Source of the DNA: Xenopus tropicalis
Lineage: Eukaryota > Chordata > Amphibia > Anura > Pipidae
Reading direction: 5' to 3'
Assembly: GCF_000004195.4 (NCBI RefSeq)
Contig: NC_030679.2
Location: forward strand, 18,736,712-18,800,711
DNA: 64,000 nt
In this document: positions 23,933 to 35,849 of the stretch, piece after piece
Position numbering within the stretch: position 1 is the first letter of the stretch
How the letters are laid out: each line of letters starts with the position of its first letter
Program-made: the position numbers and the translations under genes
The notes under the pieces: generated by a model
The model's database searches: none
The model's input: only the letters and a program-made list of their open reading frames with translations
What the model was told of the DNA's origin: nothing

Positions 23933-25159
23933 GTTTAGAGTAATTTTAGGGGACTTTACTTATAATATAAATGAGCTCTATGGCCCAGTACAGTGGAGAG
24001 GAATTGACAGGTAGTAAAAGATGAAGAATTAACTCAAGGTGTAGTAACATCTATCAAATCATCAGGTGTACACCTTTATTATTCAGAACGCAATAGAGCA
24101 GTTAATATGAACTGCTGATTGGTTGCTAGGAATCACTAGTCTGGGAGCAAACAAAACCAAGTATCTGATTGCTGTAGGTCACTTCTCAATTCCCTCATGT
24201 ATTTCAGAACAATAATTATCTCCTGTAGCTGGAAAACAAGCCATGGCAAATGCAAAAAAAAACACTGTTTTGGACACCCACAAATAATCTTAACATAACA
24301 TTTCCTATGACAGTACCAATCACAGGACAGTTTACATAGCTGCAAATCTGGCTTGTGTAATTGTGACTCAGTGCTTGGTAGGAAATGTCAACAAACACTG
24401 AGGATAACAGGAAAGAGATTTTTGGCAAAAAAAAGTTCCATTTGCAGACAGAGAAGGGAAGCGTTCCCCACATCTCTAGGGATCAGGAGGCTGCAGCTTG
24501 CAATGTCTCTTGTCCAGACAGTGGCGGAACAAGCCTAGATGAAGCAGTTCAGACACACTTCACAACAGACACTGACGAAGGCCCACTGAGCCCTTAAAGT
24601 GAAAGCAATAAACTATTCTGCCACAATTTTCTGTTAAATAGAGCCCACAAATATTCTTGCCCTGGGGCCTCACTCCTCAGGCTCACTCCTGAGTCTAAAA
24701 TCCTGGCTGCCCAGTCCTGGTAATTAGGACCGGTTCTAGACACGTAATTATTTGGATACATACATGTAGCAGGTAACGTAGGACTGGGTGTAAATACTGT
24801 GCCTTATAGGTTACCAAAATCTTGCTGGGCTAAAACATCCTGCCTATTACATTAACATATTATCAAAGGTTACCATTTTTGGAGCTGCAAAATGAGGGAC
24901 ACTTTTGATAAAATGCCTGAGGAGGCATTAGGTATTATTTACTCTGACTTTGCCCCCCCCATATGCCATCTAGGAAGGAACATAGAATGTGGTATGCTTT
25001 ACCTGTACAATCATTCATCCTTGAAATGGACTTTTAGCATGCTGGGTAACTGCCCCACAAAGTTGGGAAGGTTAAAGTGATCTTCTGATTTCCACACACA
25101 ACCAATTTTATAATTAACATTTATTTACCCTAGAGTTATAATGTAGGTATGTTTATGTG

Positions 25160-25345
25160 CAACCCAGTTATGTTAGCTCAGTGGTAGCATGAGTTTCCTC
25201 TGGGTACTCTGGTTTCTTCCCACACCCCAAAAACATACAGGCAGGTTAATTGGCTCATAATTCAAGTGGCCATTGTTTGCGAATGTGATAAGGACTCCAC
25301 TGGGGCAGAGACTAATGTGAATGGTGAACTATCTGTAAATGTGCC
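25160..25345 (+). repeat. SINE/L2-like repeat with tRNA-like start
   Basis: gttagctcagtggtagcatg looks like a tRNA-type box region. It is followed by tcctctgggtactctggttt, cacaccccaaaaacatacag and ggttaattggct, then cactggggcagagact. This order is that of a widespread vertebrate SINE/L2-type repeat. Related pieces: 28470-28640, 46960-47125 and, inverted, 47195-47300. Confidence 0.5.
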
Positions 25346-25431
25346 CACACTACATAAACAACATGATCGATAGTCTACCCTCTAGTGAATGTGTATAATG
25401 CAGAGCGGTCCATCTATGTTAAGACATTTTT

Positions 25432-25625
25432 GGGGTTATAAAATGAAAGGCACTAAGTTTGCCCTGGAGCAGTAGCCCATAGCAAACAATCAGCACGTAG
25501 AATTTATCTATCACCTATTTAAAAACAAAATCTTATTGATTGCAAACGTGCCCCTATGCTGCCTGCTTATTGGTTGCTATCGGTTTCTGCCCTTGGAAAA
25601 CCTTAGTGCCTTTTATTACACAACC
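25432..25625. mobile_element. Palindromic MITE, CAACCAATCAG family
   Basis: The arm ends ttataaaatgaaaggcacta (left) and cttagtgccttttattac (right) are inverted repeats. The interior has 'gtagcccatagcaaacaatc' and its mirror 'attggttgctatcggtttct'. Length about 195 bp, non-coding. Confidence 0.6.
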
Positions 25626-26654
25626 CATAAATGTCTTGATAAAGATCTGCAACCCCTTTGCAGTGCCTTTCATTACATATGGGGGTTAATTGCTCACCAT
25701 GTTTCACCATAGCATTACATTTAAATACATTCGTATCACTCCATTTCCCATTGAAATGAATACTTTAATATGTTCCATGTGTTTTCAACACACACTTTGC
25801 TCCATTTGTATATGATAACATCATATAGATAATCATAATGTAAAAAGGCATAGTCATGGGTAACAATGGTGATAATGAACCTGTGTTCATGTAGTGGGAA
25901 ACCAGATACAATCTTAAGACTGTTGTTAGCACCTTATCTTAATTAATTGAATTCTTCCTCCAGTTCATTAGAGGATTTGTCTTCCCAAGGCATTTTCTTG
26001 TTTATCTTGTTGCCTTGGAGAGCTACCAAACAGAAACTCTAAAGCTTATATCCAGAATCTGATACACAAATGATTTTTGTATAGTAAATATATAAGGATT
26101 AGAAGAAATAAACAAGTCACATGGGGGTTGGGTTAAAAGTTTGGTCCCAGTGGTTAATGGCTTAATCTTTAGCTATTCTTTTTACCTAGGTATTTGTTTG
26201 AAACTCCATGGAAAAACTGATTGTATTTCAGAACAAATCTTAGCCTAGATGCAAAGTCTCTAATGTAGCACAGTTTAATTTTGTGTCTGTATTCTCCAAA
26301 TTTTTACTTTTTTAAAGTGCTAAGTGCGCACTACAAGGTTTATTTAGGACCTCAGAAGCCATTGTACAAAGCTAGAAAACGGCACAAGCCACTATTTGTG
26401 ACACTTTGCTAACCTTCCTATCTAACTGAATTGCTGCAGATCTCTGTTCTCCATTTCGGAGCAGAGAGACCTGTTGTCGCCCCACATGAATATTGTGCTA
26501 CCTGCATTTGGTAGTGCTGTATTCATGAGGGTGGGAGAGGCAGGCATGTAAGCATTCCCCTTTTCCGCTCCCTGCCCATCCCAAACTTGCAGGTCATTTA
26601 GACATGCAAATTAGGGAGCCATTATAGACACAGGCTCCATCACAGAAAAAGTAT

Positions 26655-27680
26655 TACCGTATATACTCGAGTATAAGCCGATCCGAATATAAGCCGAGGT
26701 ACCTAATTTTACCTAAGAAAACTGGAAAAACTTATTGACTCGAGTATAAGCCTAGGGTGGCAAACACAACCGCTACTGCTAAGTTTCAATAATCAAATAA
26801 ATAACAGATAAATAAATAGATAACTTTAGGGAAAGAAAAATGCTACAGCAGCAGACAAAAGCAAGTTTAGGAAGGCTAAGGAAGCTGCCATACTAATTAT
26901 CAAGTACTTGGAACCCAATTGTACAAGTCCCACCATAGTACTACAATAGTAGTTACAAGGGCAAAATAATTCTTGATGCTGGACTTAATACAAATTTAAT
27001 TTTTGTAAATAAAAACAAGTTATTGTACCAATCACTTACTCTGGCTCGGTGTGCCCTTGTTGATTAAATAATACTTCTATTTTACCCATTGGACCCTATA
27101 ATACTGGGGGCCCAAAACAAACACACCATTTGGTTTTCACAAACTGGCAGAGTTGTTTACACTACCAAGTTACCAACACCTACAGATGGGCAAACTAATA
27201 TGCAAGAGATGGACTGCTTGCGTATGGCCTGCATTCTGAGCAGGCATTTCCTCTCCTATCCTCTCTCGCTGTCAGACAGGGTATTTGCAGAAGGTATTGT
27301 ATATTTAAACTTACTTGCGCTCTGAGGATAGGTGCAAGGAAAGGTGTAAGAGTGTACCAGCATCTGGCAGGCGCTCGATTAAACGAATTGCCATATGCTG
27401 TCTTCAAGCGCGCACACGTGTGTGTATGCTCCAGCGCACAGAGACATTTGCTCACATTCGGCGGCGCACAGACCCGCCTGCGCATCCAGCGGCACACAGA
27501 CCCGCCTGCGCATCCAGCGGCACACAGACCCGCCTGCGCATCCAGCGGCGCACGGACCCTTGTGCACATTCAGCGGAGGTAGGGGGGAGGGGGAGGTATA
27601 CTCGAGTATAAGCCGAGGCTTACTTTTTGAGCACATTTTTTGTGCTGAAAAACTTGGCTTATACTCGAGTATATACGGTA
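26655..27680. mobile_element. DNA transposon remnant with CCGTATATACTCGAG ends
   Basis: Perfect terminal inverted repeats of about 24 bases: TACCGTATATACTCGAGTAT... and ...ATACTCGAGTATATACGGTA. The motif CGAGTATAAGCC recurs near both ends (about 26678, 26739, 27602 and inverted at 27655), as transposase-binding repeats would. TA lies at both borders. The right part is GC-rich and holds a 28-bp tandem array (27461-27575). No transposase-like frame, so it is non-autonomous. Superfamily uncertain. Confidence 0.75.
27461..27575. repeat. 28-bp tandem array inside the TIR element
   Basis: Four consecutive units begin cggcGcacaga or cggcAcacaga and end gcgcatccag; the first three are nearly identical, the fourth diverged. 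It makes Cys- or Pro-rich spurious frames on both strands. There are no spacers between units, so this is not a CRISPR. Confidence 0.85.
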
Positions 27681-28012
27681 GGTAGGCCTTTACTGTAAGA
27701 GGTAGACATTTCTCTCAAAGGAACCCAATCAACCAAGGCAGATTAACAGGACCCTCTAACATCCTCACTCACACAGTGTTAACTCTCTCGAAAAGCCTCC
27801 AGTGCTACTGTCATGTGGAAATGCACTAGCGTGTTTAGCTAGCCATAAAGGTTGCCTCCTCTCCTAATAACACTACTTTCTCTCTTCTCTGTGGTGTAAG
27901 GATTGGTGCCACCTGCTTGCTGAACTGAATATTACCCAACTATTAACATTACACTTACTTCTGCCTGCAGTCTGCATAATTGACCCCTCACATTTGGCTG
28001 ATGTCAGACAAA

Positions 28013-28300
28013 GGGGGAGATTTATTAAGACACGAAAGCTCGGAGCGTATTTTCGATGATTTTTTCGTGCTTGCGCGACTTTTTCATACGCCGCGTGACT
28101 TTTTCGTACACTTGTGCGAAAAATTCGGAAAGGTTCTGCTGCTGTTTACAATTGTTCAGTAGGAAAATTTAGTGACTTTCGGATCGCCAATACGATATTA
28201 TCGTGACTAATGCGATTTTTTCGTAAGCATTTTCGATCTTCAGAAATTATCGTATCCAATCTGAATTTTTCCCATTCAGGATTCCAACTCGTGTTTTAAT
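28013..28300. mobile_element. MITE with GGGGGAGATTTAT end, degraded right terminus
   Basis: Left end gggggagatttattaagaca. The body (gactttcggatcgccaatac, gatattatcgtgactaat, cgtaagcattttcg) is shared with 45868-46219 and 51091-51322. The right end, which should mirror the left, has decayed (gttttaatgaattgg), so no duplication is visible. Confidence 0.6.
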
Positions 28301-28469
28301 GAATTGGCTACACTTCATTATCTATATAGTCTACAAGCAAAAGGTAGGGTGCAAATCCCAATTTCACATATAAACTATTTTGGGGGGCATCTAATATTTC
28401 TAGTAAGTTAAAAAAGGTAAAGGAGGGGTTTTTTTTCACTTTTTTGACTTTTTATATGTATGTCTGTGG

Positions 28470-28640
28470 CAGCAGTCTATGCCACACTCCAAAAAGATAC
28501 AGGTTAATTAGCTTCTAACTAAATTGACCATAGTGAATGAACTTAGACTGTAAGCTCCTCTGGGGCAGGGACTGATGTGAATGATGAATAATGTCTGTAA
28601 AGCACTGTGAAAATGTGTTGGTGCCATTCTGAAATCTTTT
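28470..28640 (+). repeat. SINE/L2-like repeat fragment
   Basis: The blocks ccacactccaaaaagataca, ggttaattagcttct, gactgtaagctcctctgggg and cagggactgatgtgaatg match in order the 3' part of the repeat at 25160. Confidence 0.5.
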
Positions 28641-29274
28641 TATTATGTTATTGAGTTTCATGTATAACATACAGAGCCATCCGTAAGAAGGCAATCTGGT
28701 GCAAGACAAGTATTCTTTTTGTATGAAAAGAAAATGCCAAATTTACTGTAGACCATAACATATTTTCCTTGGTTATTTAAAGAACTAAATTTGCTCCAGA
28801 TTCATGAAATGCATAATAAAGTTGTGTCACTTTTTCAGACTGCTGGCTACTGGTGTAATTGATATGACTTTCTGTGTTCTTTCTTTCCCTTTTCTTATTC
28901 CCTTATTTTATTTCTTTCTTTCATTTTCTTTTACCACAAACAATTTTATTTTTCTGCACAAAGCTTTTGGCATCTGTTTTTTTTTCCTTTGCATATATTT
29001 ATAATATGTTTTCTTTCCTTTTTTTACCATCAAATATGCACCAAGGAGCGTATAAAGGTTTGACTTGCCGTTCCCTTTCGTTAGCCCTTTGAGTGTCCTC
29101 AAGTGTTTGATCCCTTGAACTCTAGTGATTGTGTCTAACTGTGTCCTATGGTTAAGTCACACATATTGAACTGTGCCTTGATGTATTTGTCCTCTATCGG
29201 TGGTGTTTGACGTTTGCCGGCGACTTAATTACCAATTCTAACATTAAATCCCTGGTTTTTATTTTCTTGCCTAG

Positions 29275-29349
29275 GAGCATCCAAGACCTGAATATGAAAC
29301 AAAATTGCTATTAATGAAAGAAAAATCCAAAGGCAATGGGAAGAATGGG
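29275..29349 (+). CDS. ano2: ano2 visible exon 7: variable cytosolic TM2-TM3 loop
   Basis: The acceptor is ttgcctag behind a T-rich tract and the donor is gtaaga. The 75 bases encode EHPRPEYETKLLLMKEKSKG then NGKNG, phase 0 at both ends. HPRPEYETK is the conserved anchor of the TM2-TM3 loop; the Lys-rich tail is the part of the family that varies most. Both ends are phase 0, so it could be spliced in or out in frame. The intron that follows is 24.8 kb, the longest in the window. Confidence 0.9.
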
Positions 29350-29759
29350 GTAAGAAGTTTTTTTTGTTATATTGTTTTATAGGGACCCTTTAAAAACCAT
29401 CAGTCATGCTCCCCATAACCACAGTTTTGCCAAACACATGCAGGTGTGTACCCATGGAAAAAATGCAGATCTATTCTGGGGTACAAAAACCTTTGCCTTT
29501 AGTGCAAACTGGGGTGGGGGGGCAGAGTTTTCCTATTTTGTGTTCTTTGCTCCCTTCCCTGCAGTTTATAAATGGGGCCCCTTAACTCATTACAATACTT
29601 ACTTGGCTATGACTGATATATTTCTTTTTAAATATTATTTTCCACCAATATATTATTTCCCATGGAAGGATGAAGAACTTCTTTTGTACCAAATAACAAT
29701 ATTAGAAATGATCAACCCTCAAATGCTGGTAAAATAAAGAGAATTCAGTAAAATCAACT

Positions 29760-32428
29760 ACTTTGTTTCAGTTCCAACATTGAATCTATACATTTGTTTC
29801 CAGAATTTTCAGATACTGCTCATTAAAAAGTTATTAATAGTGAATTAATAGATTCTAAGCTTTGGGGCATAAGGCTAAGCATTTAAACCATGTAGTCCCA
29901 AGAAAAGAAGCAAAGGACCATAATCAGCCTACTAGACCCTCCTAGGTCTACAAGAGAAAGATCTTCTTTACTAGAAGTTCTTGTATACATGTCCTAAACA
30001 CAGGCTATAAGGAACACAGACAGTATAATTAAAACAAGTAAACTAATATAACAGACCACTGAAATACAGAGATAAGTATAGCACGTAATTATTTCATTTC
30101 AAAATAGATGTAAATCTGCTTGATATTGTTAGATAGAGCCAGATAAGTAGTGCATATTTCTATACCAAATTAACTGAAATACAAACTTTTTTTAATGAAA
30201 ATTTGTTTATTACAAAATTAAATATTAGTGTATTCTTTGTAACCCAGAGACATCTGGTAACATAATATAGTTATTACAAAGCTCACAGTATGATGTCATC
30301 ATAATGGGACATTTTCAGAATTGGGGCGAGTGTACCCACGGGAGATACAGAGAAAGTCTGGGGTATTATAAGATTTCTATACCATCAGAGCCAAGGAACA
30401 TTACACACAAACACAAAGATTAGGCTCTGAAGGGTCATGGAGATTTTGTCCACAATGCCTCAGGAATGTCTCAGTCTGGATTCAGGCAAAGAATATGTTG
30501 TCAAAACTGTGTAAAACTTTAAGGATGAAGTTGAAGTCTGAGGCTTTTTTACGATTTTGTTTCTTTGATTACTAGCTGTAAAACTTGAGAAAACTTAAAG
30601 AATTTTTTATAAATTCAATTGTTTAAAAACCTCCCAATCAATTGTCACAACACTGATATAAAAACTGATTGGTAAATCTTGAAAATTCAAGTTCAGGTCA
30701 TGCTTTTTGTCATGATTTTCTGAAATCTTGGAAAAAATCTTGAATTTTAATAGAGACCCCCTGAGAGTTTGAATTTTCTCTGCAGAGGTAAATAATTGTT
30801 ACACAAATTTTGGGCTTTCCGCCAAAGTTCCTTTTATAAATATCATGCCAGTCGTCTGCTGTAAAATGCTTTGAAGGGGATCTTATCAGCTAAAGCAATC
30901 TGGAGTAAAACACACATTTATCTCACCCCTGACAAGATCAATGTTGCAATCACCTTTTGTGCCAAATGTTTTTTGAGGTCTTGAGTTTTCTAAGCAATTC
31001 ATTTTCCAGGTCTAGTTGATGAAATACATTGGCTTGTAGGAACTCTTTTGATCTGTACTTTACCAGCTTATGATTAATGATGTTTTAGGGAGATTTTATT
31101 CTATTTATAAGGCACATTTATTTTCTAATTAAACGTAACATATCTAATTAACATGTGCATATGTTATGTTCCATTTAACATAACATATGAAAGTAGCTTT
31201 CTATGTGCCTGGAACATTATTTTCGACCATGCATCTACCCAGTTGTATAGGAGCTGACGTGACTTCCTTTGATTAATATATTCTACATAGACTTCAACAG
31301 TAAAAGACAATTCTTGTTTGGGAATGAAAGAATCAGTTTACTAATACTTGCTCAGTGCTCAGTGAAAAGATTTTAAGCATTTCAGATTGAAGAATTTGTT
31401 TTCTGTTCTGTAATCATTGTTAGCTCTAGCCATGTTCTTTTCCATGTATGCAGAAATGTTAATGCCAACCCACACAGCTATTTTGTGAAAATTTTGTGAG
31501 GAAACACTTATAGAGAGTCATTTACAGAGAATTTGCATTCAAGTGCAAGAGGACAAAGGAGATTAAAAGCACACCCCATAGTGCTTGGCTACATTCAGCA
31601 CCTCTCATGCTTTTCCTTACTACCTACCACGTGCTTCCTAACCTGTGCAACTGAATGATGCCTCACATATCATGAATACATCACTGTTTAACTCAAACAT
31701 TGCTGTATTCAGTGGGAAACACAGGTTTCTATGCTCATGTTTTTTAGTGCAGGTGTCAATGTACAGAAAACGTGTTGGATTGCTCTCTCTGGCTTTAATT
31801 GGGCCTCCTGGAGAAAGAGGGCTGCTTTCAACATAATTCCAATTGCACTCGCGAGTCCTCCAAAATAGGCAACCCAAGTTAATGCAAGAAATCTCTTCAA
31901 GAAATATTCTATCAACCTGAGGATTTTAGGATTACTTATATTACACTACAATGAAATACAATAAGGGTGGTCCTAATGCTTCACATGGTTTCACAAATGA
32001 TGAAATGAAGCCAAAGCTGGGAGCTCCCAGACTGCCATAACAGTTCATGAAATGTTGGATTATCATGGGAGTTGTAGTCAGGCAATGCTTGGTTAACCCA
32101 GCTGGCACGTTCCAAGTACTACTTTGCCTGCACCAAGCTCACACCCATTCAATGATAAATAGTAGGAAGTTGAAATGGGGACATCACCAAAGGTTGAAGC
32201 AAGCATGTCACACCAAGAGACTTAAAGTTTTTTTCCCAAACACCCACCGAAACTGCACCTGGGTACCAATAGTGGTCTTTGTCCAACTCCCCCAAGCCCA
32301 ATGTCTCTGCTATAGCAACCATGACTGAAGAGGTTTTGGAGGCCAATAAAGGTTATGAAAGTGGAGGCTGGGAAGTTACAAGGTTTTAGTTGTAGGCCCT
32401 TAGATTAACATACTATACCAGTAAACAA
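29760..32428. other. Intron stretch, nothing recognised
   Basis: About 2.7 kb of AT-rich sequence without a recognised exon, transposon end, tandem array or open frame of note. The opposed frames near 31640-31915 and 32047-32346 overlap each other and have no family resemblance. Confidence 0.5.
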
Positions 32429-32436
32429 CTTGATAC

Positions 32437-32900
32437 TAGTGATGAGCGAATCTGTTCCGTTTCGCTTCGCCGAAAAATTCGCGAATCTTTCAAAAGATCC
32501 ACGAAACGGCGAAAAATTTGCGAAACGGCAAAAATGTTGTGCGACAAAAAAAATTGTCACCTGCGGCTATTATTTTGTTGCGCGGCTATTGTTTCGCCGC
32601 CCGCGGCTATTATTCCATCGCTCGCAGCTATTGTTTCACCGCCCGCGGCTATTATTCCGTCGCTCGCGGCTGTTATTTAGTTGCACGCCTATTGTTTTGT
32701 CGCGCGGCTATTATTTCGTTGCACGGCTATTATTTAGTCGCACGGCTATTCTTTTGACGCCCGCGACTATTCTTTTTTGACGCCGGCGACAATTTTTGGA
32801 CGTGCGGCGAATTTTTCTGCGGCGAATTTTTTCATCCGTTCGGCGAAACGCAAAAATTCGCCGCGAATCCATGCCTGCCGAAACATTTCGCCCATCACTA
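32437..32900. mobile_element. hAT-type MITE family B with internal tandem array
   Basis: Ends TAGTGATGAGCGAATC and ...TTTCGCCCATCACTA, flanked by the perfect 8-bp duplication CTTGATAC (32429-32436, 32901-32908). Length 464 bp. The middle (32565-32785) is about ten variable units of the form (c)gcggctattNtTtcgtcgc, a tandem array of about 20-24 bp. Open frames over it (Leu-Phe-Arg repeats) are products of that array. Confidence 0.9.
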
Positions 32901-32909
32901 CTTGATACT

Positions 32910-35020
32910 TTAAGCAACTCTATTTTTGAAAGTTTACATCAATTTAAAACTGCTAACGAAATATTATGCCTTCTGCTACTTAAATACTTACCTTGGTTTT
33001 CTTTTCCTACACTCATTATGCAATTATTTAAATGTGTAATACTGTTTCCAGCCTCTTTATAGCAAGTTCTAGCTCTTCCAAGTCTCAGCTAACATGTACG
33101 ATTCCTTCTTTCTTTTTTTTTTTTTGTCAATTTCTGGAATGAGGTATAAAATGAATGCTGTAATGTTGCAGCTGCTGTCCCTAGTCCTCCATGACTGTCA
33201 TATTTAAAAAATGCCAAGATTTCCTCGAGGGCAGATTGGTTTGTTGTTGATGTCATTGGACACAAATGTAAAATTACTTGCCATAACCTAGCAACAGATT
33301 CACAGCGCATTTACTTTATATTTATTAACATCTTTCGATTTACATTTGTTTAAGAAAACTCTGGAGACTGTGAAATCAATTCACACTCGGCTCTGGACGT
33401 CTCTGAGGGTTTTTTTTTATTGCAATGAGTGAATTTTCTTTATTGTGCTTGTTTACCAGAATATAGACATGTAAAACATTGCTTCATGTTATACTAAGGA
33501 CGTTACTATTCAGGGAAGGCTAATAATAATAAAAACACAGCTTATGTTACTATGAAAGGAAAGGGGTGTAACAAAAATACAACATAAGTCATGTTGAAAA
33601 AAAAAGTGTGCCATTCATGCATAACACATTAAGGGGTCATTTACAGGAAGGCAAAAAAAGGACACAACCTTGCCTGCTGCCTTCCTGCTTTAGGGAATTG
33701 CCGCGGGTCACATGGGTAGAGCACGGAGACCTGCAGACCCGCCCCATAATTACAGCACTGTATTCATGAGAGACAAGGCACCTAGGCTTCCCCCCTACCT
33801 TGCACCTCATTCAGTGACATAATTTAGGGAGAGTAGACAAGTGCAGACCACAAGGGGGTCCTACTTGGCACTAACAATGCCCTTTGCACCTCGGTGGGGT
33901 GCACAGGGCAGTCAGGCATATTAAATGCCCCTCATTGACTTACCAACTGGTGACTAGATAATTGACATGTAAGTAGTTATCAGACCACTAGGGCAACATT
34001 CCTTCTTAGGCAATGTTCCTTTCTCCATGTGTTTTGTTTCACTGGGAAAAAAAACATCCATCAACTGCAATGCATTTCTTGAAGTTTTGCCACTTTGCTA
34101 ATTTATTTAGGGAAAGCAAAATAGGCCAGTTTCTCTCATCTCTTATAGTCAGTATTACTACAAATAGTTTCCGGCACTAATCTTTCTGCCCAAAAGTCAG
34201 CCCAAAGCTGCCCCCAGCCCAGGGGTTGCTGTACGTCAGAAAAATGTACCCACTTAAATAGAATATTGCTCTGGAGGCATTAACTCACTTTTTTGGTCCA
34301 TCATTTAATCATACTCCTATGAGCTTTTAAAAAATATTATAGACTGTTGCTATAGCTTTTAGAGCATCAAGGATACGAAACAAACTCTCACCCCAAATCT
34401 CACCCTAAATGACCTACTCCTCACAGTCCCACAATTTGGGAACATATGGTCTAAGATATTTATTATTCACATGTGTGGTTTACTCTTGCCTATTTTCAGC
34501 AATAAAAAAAATAAAGCTTATAGAAAAATATGTACAACTTTTAAAAGGGCCACAATTAAGGACCTCAAATTTCAAGCAGTATTGCAGTTAGATCCAGTGG
34601 GATACAAAAAAATATTTTCATGATATGTGCCTGTCCAAACTATGAGAAAACATAAGAGAGGGTATTCGGCCATTTTTTGCACTTTGGCCACTGCACGAGG
34701 CATTGTGCATAGCTGCAGGTCTCTGAGCAACACAGGGCTGTATCCTATCTAGGTCCCACAGCAAAAATTCCCCCCCCCCCCTTACCACCATACACATGAC
34801 TAATGAACCCCTCAATACATGTATACACTTAATGGAAAACTAACCCCTTAAAATTAATATTGGCAGAAATGCCGTATTTTTTATACTAAACTTATTGAAG
34901 AAACCAAAATGTTCAGCATCTCTATAGTAGTAATGACCCAGGACTTCGAAGTTGACACAGGAGCCCCATCTTGGATTTTGTTAAACAGTGCAGTTGCATT
35001 GACAAGCTTATAAATATATG
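32910..35020. other. Intron stretch, nothing recognised
   Basis: AT-rich sequence with a T-run at 33109-33125 and a short C-run near 34770. The text at 33740-33790 (agcactgtattcatgaga...) loosely resembles 26505-26550 and may be a diverged repeat pair. No exon seen. Confidence 0.4.
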
Positions 35021-35024
35021 TATG

Positions 35025-35842
35025 TGTAGGGGCGCATAGGGTTAATATGCCCCTATGGCTTTACACCCTACCGTTTCCTTCTTTCCCTTTCTACTGAGCA
35101 AAGACCCATGTATCTAGTTTGATATTAGCATTTTGTGCCTTATTGGGTCATAGGTAGACCACTCCGTTTGCACTCTAATATAGTGTTTAGCAAAGGGATG
35201 GATCCTTCTCTTTGGCTGCATCTGTTTGGTCAGGTGGAAATTCCACTGAGCCTGGGATCAGGGACTCAGTAAGCCATTATACCCTAGAGAACCATCTGAC
35301 TCTAGTGAAGTCGGGAAACAGGGACCCCGTAATTTAGGATTAACAAGAGCAGAATAACATAGCACTTAACTAACTAGTACTAGTTAGAAAGAGCAGTTTC
35401 TGGCTCCAACCTGGAGAGATTAAGCTGATAGTATTCTCCTCTACAGGCACTGTTGGCTTAGTGTAGGGCTGTAGTTAAGACACAGTTGTCAGGTCAGTTC
35501 TTATCCCTGAATCACTGTTGGCTGTTTGGGATCTGTGACCACTAAGGTACACATCCTAAGGACACAAGATACTTATCCAGACTACTCTCCACATTGGTGC
35601 CGTGCTGTTTAGCTGTCTTTACCCTGCCCACACTCTGCTGAAGTGGGATAAAATAGTGGACACCATCCTTTCTACCTTTTTGTGCCTTTACCTGCCTAAT
35701 CCGTCTTGTAATTATTGCATAACCCTGTGGATTATTTGTCTTGGACAAATAAAAAAGTTCAGTTTTGTGTTATTGCCAAAGAACCTTCTGGCATTGATTC
35801 TTTACTTTGCACACAGCCTAAGTGAGTGGTAGTTGCACTACA
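35025..35842 (+). repeat. Possible solo LTR
   Basis: About 820 bp starting TGTAGGGGCGCATAGGG and ending AGTTGCACTACA, so it has TG...CA borders. A poly(A)-signal-like aataaaa (about 35748) is followed by a T-rich region about 90 bp before the end, the layout of an LTR. No matching 5-bp duplication was found at these borders, and no coding part or second LTR is present. Could be chance. Confidence 0.3.
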
Positions 35843-35849
35843 ATCCCTT

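Noticed and set aside
25175..25200. tRNA gene suggested by 'gctcagtggtag'
   Set aside because: Only a box-like start is present; the following sequence is a SINE/L2-type repeat without a tRNA fold.
27315..27685. Overlapping frames on both strands with repeated Cys- or Pro-rich peptides
   Set aside because: They are translations of the 28-bp tandem array within a transposon remnant; frames on both strands show the same periodicity.
32430..32780. Leu/Phe/Arg-repeat protein frame
   Set aside because: It is produced by the tandem array in the hAT MITE 32437-32900.
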